Assembly (NCBI GenBank): GCA_022425565.1
Contig: JAKMFG010000051.1
Coordinates: 1 to 7,050 of the forward strand
Length of the DNA stretch: 7,050 nucleotides
Reading direction: 5' to 3'
Source: Alphaproteobacteria bacterium
Lineage (GTDB): Bacteria; Pseudomonadota; Alphaproteobacteria; Puniceispirillales; Puniceispirillaceae
Part shown: one piece after another, positions 1 through 7,030 of the stretch
Layout: the number at the start of each line of letters is the position of its first letter
How positions within the stretch are numbered: position 1 is the first letter of the stretch
Translations under genes and position numbers: made by a program
Notes under the pieces: generated by a model
The model's database searches: none
Told to the model about the DNA's origin: nothing
Seen by the model: the letters and a program-made list of their open reading frames with translations, nothing else

Positions 1-1181
1 TCCTGTTTCCGTTGCTGGCGAATTTCTGGATTTCCTTCAAGCCGGTCACGCTTGCCGACCTGCGTCCACCGCAGCTGATCGTTAAGGAACAGCTTCGCGG
101 CACATTGGAGGCGAAGGGTGACACGGCGCGGATTGAATACCGCTTTCGCAATTCGTCGATCAAATACCCGCTTGGCGAGGTGTCTTTCTCAGACACACTT
201 CCCGAAGGTGTAAGGGTCACCGGGCTGGACGAATTCTGCCGGATTGATGAAGGCGCGGCAAATCTGACCTGCGAGCTTGGCGATCTTGAGGCCAAGTCGC
301 GTGGGCGTATCCGGATCGAAATCGAAGCGCTGACCGACAATCCGCTGGACAAGACAGACTTTCGGGCCAGCGTGCCGGCAGCGGCCTTCAGTGCCTATAA
401 CGTGATGACCTCGTTCGACTTCACGCTTGGCAATTTCCGGAAGATCTTCTCTGCTGCGGAATTCTGGGATGTTCTGAAAGTGTCGATCTATTACACCGTT
501 TTCGGCACGGCAGGGGCACTGCTGTTCGGCCTTTTCGCCGCCCAGATCATGCAGAAAGCCTTCTTTGGCCGGCCGGTGATCCGTGGGTTGATGCTGTTTC
601 CCTATGTTGCGCCGGTCATTGCTGTCGCCTTTTCCTGGGTTGTGCTGTTTGATCCGTTTTCCGGTGCGGTCAATGCCATGCTGCAGCAGATGGACGTGGC
701 GTCAGGGCCGATCAATTTCTTTGGGCAACGGATGATCGAGGTCGGCTTTTTTGGGGTGACATTCAACCTGCCCATGGCGCTTACCATGGTCATATTGTTT
801 GAGGTCTGGCGCTATTTTCCGCTGTCGTTCCTGTTCATTCTGGCCCGCATGCAGTCGATCCCGTCGGACATCTACGAGGCGGCCGAGATTGACGGCGCCA
901 CGCCGATGCAGCAGTTCCGCTTCCTGTCGCTACCGCATATCGCTGGAATTCTAGCGGTACTGTTCCTGCTGCGCTTCATCTGGACCTTCAACAAGTTCGA
1001 CGACATTTTCCTGCTGACCGGTGGCAATGCAGGTACGCGCACATTGACGGTCAATGTGTATGAGCAGGCCTTTGCAATTTCGAACCTTGGTGCCGGTGCG
1101 GCGGTGGCGGTGGTGATCTTCGTGCTGCTGCTGGTGTTCTCGATCATCTTCATTCGTTTCTCGCCAAGGGATGCCGGCTGA
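1..1181 (+). CDS. MalF/UgpA-type ABC transporter permease with an extra periplasmic domain, 5' partial
   Basis: Inner-membrane permease of a CUT1-type sugar/solute importer. The reading frame is open to the left edge, reading Leu-Phe-Pro before the TTG at 12. That TTG lies inside the end of the first core helix (FPLLANFWISF), so it is not the true start and the gene is cut by the window. Numbering residues from the TTG: end of TM1 at 1-9, an inserted soluble domain at about 22-130, the usual FTLGNFRKIF entry at 137-146, then helices near 155-180, 190-213, 250-278, 310-335 and 362-383. The EAA coupling loop that contacts the ATPase is canonical (EAAEIDGA, 289-296, with LP at 307-308). It ends in TGATG, overlapping the second permease start by one base, which suggests translational coupling. 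Family assignment is firm; the substrate (glucosylglycerate or a relative) is inferred from the neighbours. Confidence 0.93.
   Translation, partial: LFPLLANFWISFKPVTLADLRPPQLIVKEQLRGTLEAKGDTARIEYRFRNSSIKYPLGEVSFSDTLPEGVRVTGLDEFCRIDEGAANLTCELGDLEAKSRGRIRIEIEALTDNPLDKTDFRASVPAAAFSAYNVMTSFDFTLGNFRKIFSAAEFWDVLKVSIYYTVFGTAGALLFGLFAAQIMQKAFFGRPVIRGLMLFPYVAPVIAVAFSWVVLFDPFSGAVNAMLQQMDVASGPINFFGQRMIEVGFFGVTFNLPMALTMVILFEVWRYFPLSFLFILARMQSIPSDIYEAAEIDGATPMQQFRFLSLPHIAGILAVLFLLRFIWTFNKFDDIFLLTGGNAGTRTLTVNVYEQAFAISNLGAGAAVAVVIFVLLLVFSIIFIRFSPRDAG
75..335 (+). other. DUF11/Ig-like domain inserted in periplasmic loop 1 of the permease
   Basis: The encoded segment (about residues 22-108 from the TTG at 12) has the recognisable layout of a DUF11-type beta-sandwich repeat. 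A strand of the form IEYRFRNSS is followed by VSFSDTLPEGVRV, then a Cys, then LTCELGDLEAKSRGRIRIEI. The DTLPEGV turn and the tCxLGdL strand are the DUF11 hallmarks. Two cysteines (C76 and C87) could form a disulphide, which suits the periplasm. The domain follows the end of TM1, and the standard loop into TM2 resumes after it, so it should face the periplasm and the binding protein. Domain identity is by eye from motif spacing, not from a profile search. Confidence 0.6.
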
Positions 1182-1585
1182 TGAAGTTCTGGATGCATGG
1201 CATTTTCGGAGCGGTTCTTGCCGGCTGCCTGTGGGGCGGGATCTGGCAGATCGTGCTGACGATGGCATTGATCGTTTCGACCGGGGCCGGGCTTTCGCTG
1301 CAGACCGGACCTGCGGTGCTGGCGGGTGCCAGCGCCGGGCTGTTTGCTATTCTGTTTCGTTCGGAAAGCACAATGCTGCGTCATGTCTGCGGTGTGCTGG
1401 CGATGGGTGTACTGATCTGGGGGTTCTCGCTCGGCGCGCCCTTTGATCCCAAATCCATCCTGCCAGCATGGCAGAGCTGGCTGACATTGGCCATCGCGGC
1501 CGGGGCCGGCTGGTTCAGCATCGCGGCGGCGATCGGCAATATGAGCCCGGCACGGCAGGCGCGCTATGCTGCCGAGAAATTCTAT
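1181..1585 (+). other. N-terminal extension with about four predicted membrane helices on the MalG-like permease
   Basis: Residues 1-135 hold hydrophobic stretches at roughly 8-33, 43-60, 66-84 and 98-118. A short polar linker rich in Arg and Ala (about 119-135) precedes the canonical permease core. I recognise no known family in it. Extra N-terminal helices are known in MalF (two) but are not usual in MalG-type subunits. Helix boundaries are estimates by eye. Confidence 0.6.
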
Positions 1586-2410
1586 CTGCGCCTTGTCTGG
1601 GGTCTCGGCCTGGTCATGTTCGTGCTCGTCGTTGCGATCCCCTTCTATGTGATGGTGATGACCAGCCTGAAGAGCCAGCAAAGCCTGCTTGGCAATCCGC
1701 TTGATTTCTCGATTGATCCGGGTGTCGGCGGCGCGGTGCTCTTCCGCTCCTATATCGAGCTCTTTACCAAATATGATTTCGGCACGCTGCTGCTCAACTC
1801 GACCATCGTTTCGGTAATGACCGTTTTCATCACCCTGCTGTTTGCGGTGCCGGGTGCCTATGCGGTCGCGCGGCTGCGCTTTCCCGGACGCAAATGGCTG
1901 TCTGGGTCGGTACTCCTGATCTATCTGATCCCGGCGATCATCCTTGTGATCCCGCTCTATGCCGTGTTCAGCCAGCTGGGGCTTCGAAATTCGCTCCTCG
2001 GGCTCTGTATTGTCTATCCGGCCACGACGATTCCGGTCGCGCTCTACATGCTGCGCGGTTATTTCGCTGGTCTGCCGACGGAACTGGATGACGCCGGCCT
2101 GATGGATGGGCTGTCCAGGTTGCAGATCATCATGCGGATCGCCATACCGCTCTCGACGCCGGCGATTGCCTCGGTTGCACTCTATGTCTTCATGATCGCC
2201 TGGAACGAGTTCCTCTTTGCCTTCATGTTCCTTGACGATGTGAAGCTATTTACCCTGTCGCGCGGCATCGTTTCATTGAATTCTTCCGAGGTTCCGCGCC
2301 AACATCTGATGGCTGGCGCGGTCATCGCAACAACTCCCGTTCTGGTGATTTTTCTGTGGTTTGAGAGGTTCCTCGTTTCCGGCCTCACCGCAGGCAGTGT
2401 GAAAGGATAA
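1181..2410 (+). CDS. MalG/UgpE-type ABC transporter permease with N-terminal membrane extension
   Basis: Second permease subunit of the importer. The ATG at 1181 overlaps the previous stop by one base and has AAGGGA (1166-1171) nine bases upstream, which supports this start. At 409 residues it is well over 100 longer than usual MalG-like subunits of roughly 280-300. The canonical part begins near residue 136, with a first core helix at about 138-160 ending in MTSLKS, as is typical of the family. Further helices lie near 203-228, 240-265, 272-292, 326-350 and 380-400. The EAA loop is slightly degenerate (ELDDAGLMDG, 301-310, then IPLS at 322-325) but keeps the key glycine and spacing. Residues 1-135 are an unusual extra hydrophobic segment. 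ggH follows after 3 nt, so the genes are almost certainly cotranscribed. Confidence 0.92.
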   Translation: MKFWMHGIFGAVLAGCLWGGIWQIVLTMALIVSTGAGLSLQTGPAVLAGASAGLFAILFRSESTMLRHVCGVLAMGVLIWGFSLGAPFDPKSILPAWQSWLTLAIAAGAGWFSIAAAIGNMSPARQARYAAEKFYLRLVWGLGLVMFVLVVAIPFYVMVMTSLKSQQSLLGNPLDFSIDPGVGGAVLFRSYIELFTKYDFGTLLLNSTIVSVMTVFITLLFAVPGAYAVARLRFPGRKWLSGSVLLIYLIPAIILVIPLYAVFSQLGLRNSLLGLCIVYPATTIPVALYMLRGYFAGLPTELDDAGLMDGLSRLQIIMRIAIPLSTPAIASVALYVFMIAWNEFLFAFMFLDDVKLFTLSRGIVSLNSSEVPRQHLMAGAVIATTPVLVIFLWFERFLVSGLTAGSVKG

Positions 2411-2413
2411 GTC

Positions 2414-3703
2414 ATGGCAAGCCGCATCGAAGAGGCGATCAAGACCATCAAGATGAATGATCGTGGCGGGTTTACAGTGCCGACCAACCGTCTTTATCCC
2501 TATCAGTGGAACTGGGATTCAGGCTTTACCGCGCTTGGTATCTGGCATTTCAACAAATGGCGCGCATGGCTCGAGATCATGGCACTGCTCGACGCCCAGT
2601 GGGAGGACGGCATGGTGCCCCATATTGTCTTTCGGCAGAATGATCCCGACTATTTCCCCGGACCCGGTGTGTGGCAGACCAATACCGAACCGGCATCCAG
2701 CGGTCATTCGCAACCGCCGGTTCTGGCAAGCATGATCCTGCGAATGGTGCAGAACGGTACGGCCTATGACATGCGCAAGGCGCACGAGGTCTTCCCCCGG
2801 CTCATGGACTATCACCGCTGGTTTGCCTCGGCGCGCGACCCGCAGGGCACCGGCGTCATCGGGATCATCCACCCCTGGGAATCCGGTCGTGACAATTGCC
2901 CTGACTGGGATATCGGGATGAATACGATTGATGTTCCCGGCAATCTGATGACCTACAAGCGTCGGGATACTTCGCATGTCGACAGCGACCAGCGGCCGAC
3001 ACAGGAGCAGTATGACCGCTTCATCACCATCATTCAGTTTGGTCGCGAGACCGGCTGGGACCATCGCAGAATCCATGCTGAAGGTCCGTTCCTGATGGCT
3101 GATCCCGGTGTTCAGTTCATTTTCCTGCGTGCGACCCGTGACCTGCTGACGCTGGCAGAGATGCTGGGAATGGACGAAGTCACCGATGAGTTACGTGGGT
3201 TGATCGCCCGTGTCAGCGAGGGGTCCAACTGGCTTTGGAATGACAATGTCGGCGGCTATTGCGCGCGTGACATCCGCACTGGCGCGTTCAGTGACGCGAT
3301 TACCAACGCATCCATGCTGTCCTTCTATGGTGATGTTGGCTCGCCCGAGCAGCGGGCGAGCATGGCGGCGCATTGCCGGCGTATCCTTGCAGCCTGCCAG
3401 TATGGCATGCCGAGCTGGGACCCCGAGCATGAGGATTTTGAATCACGCCGTTACTGGCGTGGTCCTGTGTGGGCGATCATGAACCATATGCTGGTCACCG
3501 GCCTTGCTGATGCCGGCGAGGATATGCTGGCGCAGCGCATCCGGTCCGATACCCAGAAACTGATCGAAAAAGAGGGCATGGCCGAGTATTTCGACCCGCT
3601 CGACGGGACCGGCCTTGGTGGAATGGATTTCTCATGGACGGCTGCGATCTATCTCGACCATTGTCAGGACCGCGTCGCCGAACTTTTGAAAGAAACGGGA
3701 TAA
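2414..3703 (+). CDS. ggH: GH63-type glucosylglycerate (or mannosylglycerate) hydrolase
   Basis: Cytosolic (alpha/alpha)6-barrel glycoside hydrolase of the MGH1-like/GH63 group. It is predicted to split glucosylglycerate to glucose and glycerate (EC 3.2.1.208), or the mannosyl analogue (EC 3.2.1.170). Motifs seen in order: QWNWDSGF (31-38), GMVPH (66-70), WESGRDN (155-161), RYWRGPVW (346-353), AEYFDPLDG (390-398) and FSWTAA (406-411). By family logic, D160 is the general acid and E391 the general base; both are present. The length (429) fits the single-domain GgH/MgH enzymes, which are much shorter than eukaryotic GH63 glucosidases. No signal peptide is visible. AAGGA at 2403-2407, six bases upstream, supports the ATG at 2414. 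It lies 3 nt after the permease and 13 nt before the ATPase gene. GG is preferred over mannosylglycerate because gpgS-like and gpgP-like genes lie opposite. Confidence 0.85.
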   Translation: MASRIEEAIKTIKMNDRGGFTVPTNRLYPYQWNWDSGFTALGIWHFNKWRAWLEIMALLDAQWEDGMVPHIVFRQNDPDYFPGPGVWQTNTEPASSGHSQPPVLASMILRMVQNGTAYDMRKAHEVFPRLMDYHRWFASARDPQGTGVIGIIHPWESGRDNCPDWDIGMNTIDVPGNLMTYKRRDTSHVDSDQRPTQEQYDRFITIIQFGRETGWDHRRIHAEGPFLMADPGVQFIFLRATRDLLTLAEMLGMDEVTDELRGLIARVSEGSNWLWNDNVGGYCARDIRTGAFSDAITNASMLSFYGDVGSPEQRASMAAHCRRILAACQYGMPSWDPEHEDFESRRYWRGPVWAIMNHMLVTGLADAGEDMLAQRIRSDTQKLIEKEGMAEYFDPLDGTGLGGMDFSWTAAIYLDHCQDRVAELLKETG

Positions 3704-3716
3704 GGGTCAGCATCAG

Positions 3717-4772
3717 ATGGCTGCGATCCGCCTTCAGGCAATCGAAAAATGGTTTGATGACGTACAGGTTATCAAGGGACTCGACCTCGACATTCAGGAG
3801 GGTGAGTTCATTGTTCTCGTCGGGCCGTCCGGCTGCGGTAAGTCGACGCTTCTGCGCATTCTGGCCGGGCTTGAGGATGCCTCCCTCGGGTCGATCCTGA
3901 TCGATGACGAGGATGTGACAGACAGGCTGCCGTCTGAACGCGGCCTGTCGATGGTGTTCCAGTCCTATGCGCTCTATCCGCATATGAATGTTGCCGCGAA
4001 TATCGGCTTTGCGCTGAAGACGGCCGGTGTTGACCGGTCCGAAATCGACAGCCGTGTGGCGCAGGTGGCGAAAATCCTGCGGCTCGAGCCGCTGCTGGAC
4101 CGGCTGCCAAAGCAGCTGTCCGGCGGCCAGCGTCAGCGTGTGGCCATCGGCCGTGCCATCATTCGTGAGCCCAAGGGCTTTCTCTTCGACGAACCGCTGT
4201 CGAATCTGGATGCGGCGCTGCGGGTGAATATGCGTCTAGAAATCTCGCGGCTTCACGATCAGCTCGGCATTACCACGGTCTATGTCACGCATGACCAGAC
4301 CGAGGCGATGACGCTTGCCGACAGGATCGTCGTGCTGAATGAAGGTGTGATCATGCAGGCAGGAAGCCCGCGTGAGCTCTACAGCAACCCGCAGAACAAG
4401 TTCGTCGCGGAATTCATCGGCAGCCCGAAGATGAATCTGATGCCATGCCGGGAAGAGGGTGGCCAGCTGAGCCTGCTGTCTGCCAGCATTCAGAAATCCG
4501 GCATTTCGACAACGGGCAAAGGCGTTGCCTGGCTTGGCGTCCGGCCAGAACACATCACTCTTTGTGATGCGAAACAGGGCATGATCGCCGGCAAGATCAT
4601 GGTGACCGAATATCTTGGGTCTGAGCAGTATGTCTATGTCGATTGCGGGTTCGAGGATGTGATCACGGTCAGGGTCGATCCGGCAGAGGAGTGCACGGTC
4701 GGCAGCCATGTCGGGCTGATGCCGGCACAGGACTGCCTGCATCTGTTCGATGAAGGTGAAAGCCGGCTCTAG
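3717..4772 (+). CDS. MalK/UgpC-type ABC transporter ATP-binding subunit
   Basis: Cytosolic ATPase that would energise the importer formed by the two upstream permeases. All motor motifs are intact: Walker A GPSGCGKST (36-44), Q-loop Q82, signature LSGGQ (134-138), Walker B FLFDEP (155-160, catalytic E159), D-loop SNLD (162-165) and switch H192. The C-terminal part, from about 235, has the regulatory/TOBE layout of CUT1 ATPases, including GVRPEHITL. Length (351) is normal for the family. The ATG at 3717 has AAGGG (3702-3706) ten bases upstream, overlapping the ggH stop. It is the last gene of the + strand operon and faces gpgS across a 23-nt gap. ATPases of this family can serve several transporters, so exclusivity to this one is inferred from linkage. 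Confidence 0.95.
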   Translation: MAAIRLQAIEKWFDDVQVIKGLDLDIQEGEFIVLVGPSGCGKSTLLRILAGLEDASLGSILIDDEDVTDRLPSERGLSMVFQSYALYPHMNVAANIGFALKTAGVDRSEIDSRVAQVAKILRLEPLLDRLPKQLSGGQRQRVAIGRAIIREPKGFLFDEPLSNLDAALRVNMRLEISRLHDQLGITTVYVTHDQTEAMTLADRIVVLNEGVIMQAGSPRELYSNPQNKFVAEFIGSPKMNLMPCREEGGQLSLLSASIQKSGISTTGKGVAWLGVRPEHITLCDAKQGMIAGKIMVTEYLGSEQYVYVDCGFEDVITVRVDPAEECTVGSHVGLMPAQDCLHLFDEGESRL

Positions 4773-4781
4773 TCCAAAACA

Positions 4782-4795
4782 GTCGGGAAACCGTC
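4782..4795 (-). terminator. Weak hairpin in the 23-nt spacer between convergent operons
   Basis: The spacer 4773-4795 holds a short stem-loop: CGG and CCG around a four-base loop, extendable by one G-C pair past a mismatch. Reading on the - strand it is followed by TGTTTTGG, a poor T-tract. This could help end the gpgP-gpgS transcript, but it is too weak to call with confidence. No better terminator is visible for the + strand operon in the spacer. Confidence 0.2.
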
Positions 4796-6046
4796 CTAGG
4801 CGACCCGTCGGCGTGAAGCCAGCCGGTCCCGCTGGTCCTGATTGTCCGCCTCGACCGCCTGACGAAGCCGGAAGGCCATGTCGGGGATGGCTGAATTGAT
4901 CCGTGCCCAGGCCGGAATGAACGGCGTTTCCATCGGTACATAGGTAAAGGCGTCGCCGGCACGCATGATATTTTCGGCAAACATCTCGATGGCGCGTTCT
5001 TCGCTGTCGATGTCATAGGTCAGGCCGTTCAGTTCGGCATCCGACTGGTAGAAGGCCGCCATATCGAGTGCCTGCCGGTAATAGGTCGCCTTGATTGTCC
5101 TGAACGTATCCTGCCCAAAGCAATGGCCCTTTGTGGCCAGCTTGCGAAACAGCACCTTGGTGATGTCGATCGACATGCGCGACAAGCCGGCGCTCCTGTC
5201 CTCGGGAGACAGGGGCTGGTGCTTGTGATCGTAGCTGTTGGCGAGATCAACCTGGCAAATACGGGCACTTGCCTGATTGCGCTGCATCTCCGACAGAATG
5301 CCGACCTCGAGCCCCCAGTCCGACGGAATGCGCAATTCGGGTATGAGCGAGCGGCGGAAGGAGAATTCACCGGCAAGCAGGTATCGGAAACCCCGCATGA
5401 AAGACAGATATTCATTCGGGCCGAGAACGCGTTCGAGCGCCATCAGCAACGGCCCGACAAGCAGCCGGTTGACCCGGCCGTTCATCTTGCCGTCGGCGAC
5501 CCGTGGATAATATCCCTTGCAGAATTCAAAGCTGAAATTTGGATTGGCGACCGGATAGAGAAGACGCGCAAGCAGGCGGCGATCATAGGTCAGGACATCG
5601 CAATCATGAAGGCCGACCGCGTCGGCCTTGCCACGGGCATTTATCATGCCGATGCAGTACCAGACATTTCTGCCCTTGCCGGCTTCGGTCGGTCCAAGGC
5701 CCTTATCCTCTAGTTCGTGCTGAAGGGCCTTGAGGCGCGGACCATCATTCCACAGCATCGAGAAGGGCTGCTTCAGGCGGGTGAAAAACTCATAGGCATA
5801 TTCATACTGGTCACGGTCGGCTCGATCGAGCCCGACAACCACATGGTTCAGATAATCCGTGCAGGCGATCTCCTCGACGATGTTCGGCAACGCATCGCCT
5901 TCCAGTTCCGAGAACAGGCAGGGAAGGATAATCTCCATCGGCCTGTAGGCAGAAAAGAGTTTCAGTTCCGCTTCCAGTTCCGCGGTGGTCCGCGATCCGA
6001 AATCGTGAAGTGTTGCAATTGTTCCGTTCTGGAAAAAGTCCCCCAT
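4796..6046 (-). CDS. gpgS: Glucosyl-3-phosphoglycerate synthase (GT81-type, GT-A fold)
   Basis: Transfers glucose from an NDP-glucose donor to 3-phosphoglycerate, giving glucosyl-3-phosphoglycerate (EC 2.4.1.266), the first committed step of GG synthesis. The protein matches the bacterial GpgS group closely. It starts DFFQNGTIATLH (3-14), then PCLFSELEG (42-50), WNDGPRL (99-105), GKGRNVWYC (123-131), and the metal-binding DxD-type motif HDCD (147-150). SDWGLE (242-247) follows, and DHKH (273-276) supplies the second metal-site histidine region. Length 416, slightly long for the group, with the excess in a charged C-terminal tail. The ATG at 6046 directly follows the gpgP stop (TGAATG). A strong GGAGG (6052-6056) lies five bases upstream inside gpgP, so translation is likely coupled. 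Glucosyl rather than mannosyl transfer is inferred from resemblance to GT81 rather than to GT55 MpgS. Confidence 0.9.
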   Translation of the reverse strand: MGDFFQNGTIATLHDFGSRTTAELEAELKLFSAYRPMEIILPCLFSELEGDALPNIVEEIACTDYLNHVVVGLDRADRDQYEYAYEFFTRLKQPFSMLWNDGPRLKALQHELEDKGLGPTEAGKGRNVWYCIGMINARGKADAVGLHDCDVLTYDRRLLARLLYPVANPNFSFEFCKGYYPRVADGKMNGRVNRLLVGPLLMALERVLGPNEYLSFMRGFRYLLAGEFSFRRSLIPELRIPSDWGLEVGILSEMQRNQASARICQVDLANSYDHKHQPLSPEDRSAGLSRMSIDITKVLFRKLATKGHCFGQDTFRTIKATYYRQALDMAAFYQSDAELNGLTYDIDSEERAIEMFAENIMRAGDAFTYVPMETPFIPAWARINSAIPDMAFRLRQAVEADNQDQRDRLASRRRVA

Positions 6047-6865
6047 TCAGGCCTCCATCTCTGGTTGCAGCCGCCTGAAGGCGGCATTTGCGGCAATGAT
6101 CCATCCCGACGGCGCAGGCTCCGGGGCGATGATCACATTGTCAGGCGGGTCGGGAAGCGCCGGCAGCGGTGCCCCCGGGCGCGGCACAACGCACGCCACA
6201 TCGGAGGCACACAGCAGTGCGACATCATTCTCGCTATCGCCAAATCCGATGATCAACGGCGCAGAATGCTCTGGCAGGCACGCGCCGCGGATGATGTGGT
6301 TGAAGGTGGATTTGTCATGCTGCCCCGACAGGCAGCAGACGCGCCCACCACGATGAACGGCAAGGCCGGCGTCCTCCAGTTGTGATCGCAAGCGGAGGAA
6401 TTCGCCCTCGTCACCGTCGAACAGGAACAGCACCGAAAACTCGCGGGCGAGTGCCCTCGCCAGATGATCTCCCGACAGTCCCAGAATGTGGGATTGCTCT
6501 GCTTCATCCATCGCGTCGAGGAAGTCGCAGCGCATCCGGAGTCCCGGTTCAACCGCGTGAACCCATATGCTCATCAGTCGTTCAACTGATGTTCCGGCGT
6601 CGACCTGGCGTGGCACCATGGCGTCGGGCGTGCCCCACAGGAGATTGGCGTTCACAAGCGAGGCGCCGTTTTCGCACACAAAGGGAAGCGTGACACCGAG
6701 TTCGCCGCAAAAATGTTCGATCTCCCGGCGCGTCTTGCTCGAATTCGGGATAATGGCCACGCCGCGCTCGAGGAACGACAGGATGTCGTCACGGATCACT
6801 GCAAACCCGAAATCGTCATGGCCGAGCAATGTCCCGTCGAGGTCTGTAATGAAAATGGTTGGCAC
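6047..6865 (-). CDS. gpgP: Glucosyl-3-phosphoglycerate phosphatase (HAD-IIB, MPGP-like)
   Basis: Removes the phosphate from glucosyl-3-phosphoglycerate to give GG (EC 3.1.3.85), completing the pathway started by GpgS. HAD motifs are intact: DLDGT (8-12, nucleophile D8 and acid D10), NSSKT (41-45), ENGA (65-68, a signature of this family), K185 in HDKS, and GFGDSEND (207-214, metal-binding D210/D214). Length 272 fits mannosyl-3-phosphoglycerate phosphatases, which often accept both sugars. The start is GTG at 6865. An in-frame stop (TAG, 6893-6895) lies just upstream and there is no ATG between, so GTG is the only good choice; a weak GGGA (6874-6877) lies eight bases before it. It is the first gene of the - strand operon, abutting gpgS without a gap. 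Confidence 0.88.
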   Translation of the reverse strand: MPTIFITDLDGTLLGHDDFGFAVIRDDILSFLERGVAIIPNSSKTRREIEHFCGELGVTLPFVCENGASLVNANLLWGTPDAMVPRQVDAGTSVERLMSIWVHAVEPGLRMRCDFLDAMDEAEQSHILGLSGDHLARALAREFSVLFLFDGDEGEFLRLRSQLEDAGLAVHRGGRVCCLSGQHDKSTFNHIIRGACLPEHSAPLIIGFGDSENDVALLCASDVACVVPRPGAPLPALPDPPDNVIIAPEPAPSGWIIAANAAFRRLQPEMEA

Positions 6866-6912
6866 GCTGATGATCCCGCGACTGTTGAATTTCTAACGTT
6901 CGGCAGACTAAA

Positions 6913-6919
6913 CTCCTCC
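6913..6919 (-). promoter_or_regulatory. Orphan Shine-Dalgarno-like GGAGGAG
   Basis: Read on the - strand this is a near-perfect ribosome-binding sequence. It lies 47 nt before the gpgP GTG, and no ATG, GTG or TTG follows at normal spacing; only CTG does, and it is out of frame with gpgP. It may be chance or part of a leader RNA. Confidence 0.2.
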
Positions 6920-6943
6920 AATGATCCGCAAAGGAAAATGTTT

Positions 6944-6974
6944 AAATTTGCATGATGACGATGCAAAATTTGCA
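6944..6974. promoter_or_regulatory. Candidate tandem palindromic operator
   Basis: TGCAAA-A-TTTGCA (6962-6974) is a perfect 13-bp palindrome. Its right part AAATTTGCA (6966-6974) occurs again at 6944-6952, exactly 22 bp away, which is two helical turns. TTTGCAT (6947-6953) and ATGCAAA (6961-6967) also form an inverted pair with a 7-bp gap. Three half-sites on one face of the helix, about 80-110 bp before gpgP, look like a binding site for a dimeric repressor or activator. The protein that would bind is not in the window. Confidence 0.5.
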
Positions 6975-7024
6975 GCGGAGTGGCTGGACCGGTGGACCTC
7001 TACTGCCTGCTGTCTTGACCAGTT

Positions 7025-7030
7025 TTGACA
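7025..7030 (+). promoter_or_regulatory. Consensus -35 hexamer TTGACA at the right edge
   Basis: A perfect TTGACA on the + strand. A -10 box at 17-bp spacing would begin at 7048 and run past the window, so it cannot be checked. It would suit a promoter for a gene to the right, divergent from gpgP. Confidence 0.25.

Noticed and set aside
12..14. TTG at 12 as the true start of the first permease
   Set aside because: The frame stays open to the left edge and the preceding residues continue the normal TM1 pattern (FPLL), so the gene begins before the window.
872..1681. Long open frame (269 codons) on the - strand across the two permease genes
   Set aside because: It is antisense to two clear permeases with intact motifs. 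Its translation is rich in His, Arg, Gln and Pro, as expected for a shadow frame in GC-rich DNA.
2519..3076. Open frame of 185 codons on the - strand inside the hydrolase gene
   Set aside because: The + strand frame carries all GH63 motifs; this is a complement shadow.
4762..4767. GCCGGC palindrome at the end of the ATPase gene as a terminator stem
   Set aside because: It is a 6-bp self-complementary site with no loop and no T-tract, and lies inside the coding region.
5717..6385. Open frame of 222 codons on the + strand over gpgS and gpgP
   Set aside because: It is antisense to two well-recognised enzymes, the translation has no family resemblance, and it has no clear ribosome-binding site.
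6947..6974. CRISPR-like or transposon-end repeat
   Set aside because: Only two short copies occur, with no spacer series, transposase or target duplication; an operator explains them better.
6921..7028. Small + strand frame of 35 codons in the upstream region of gpgP
   Set aside because: No Shine-Dalgarno sequence precedes the ATG, it runs through the palindromic operator candidate, and it resembles no known small protein.
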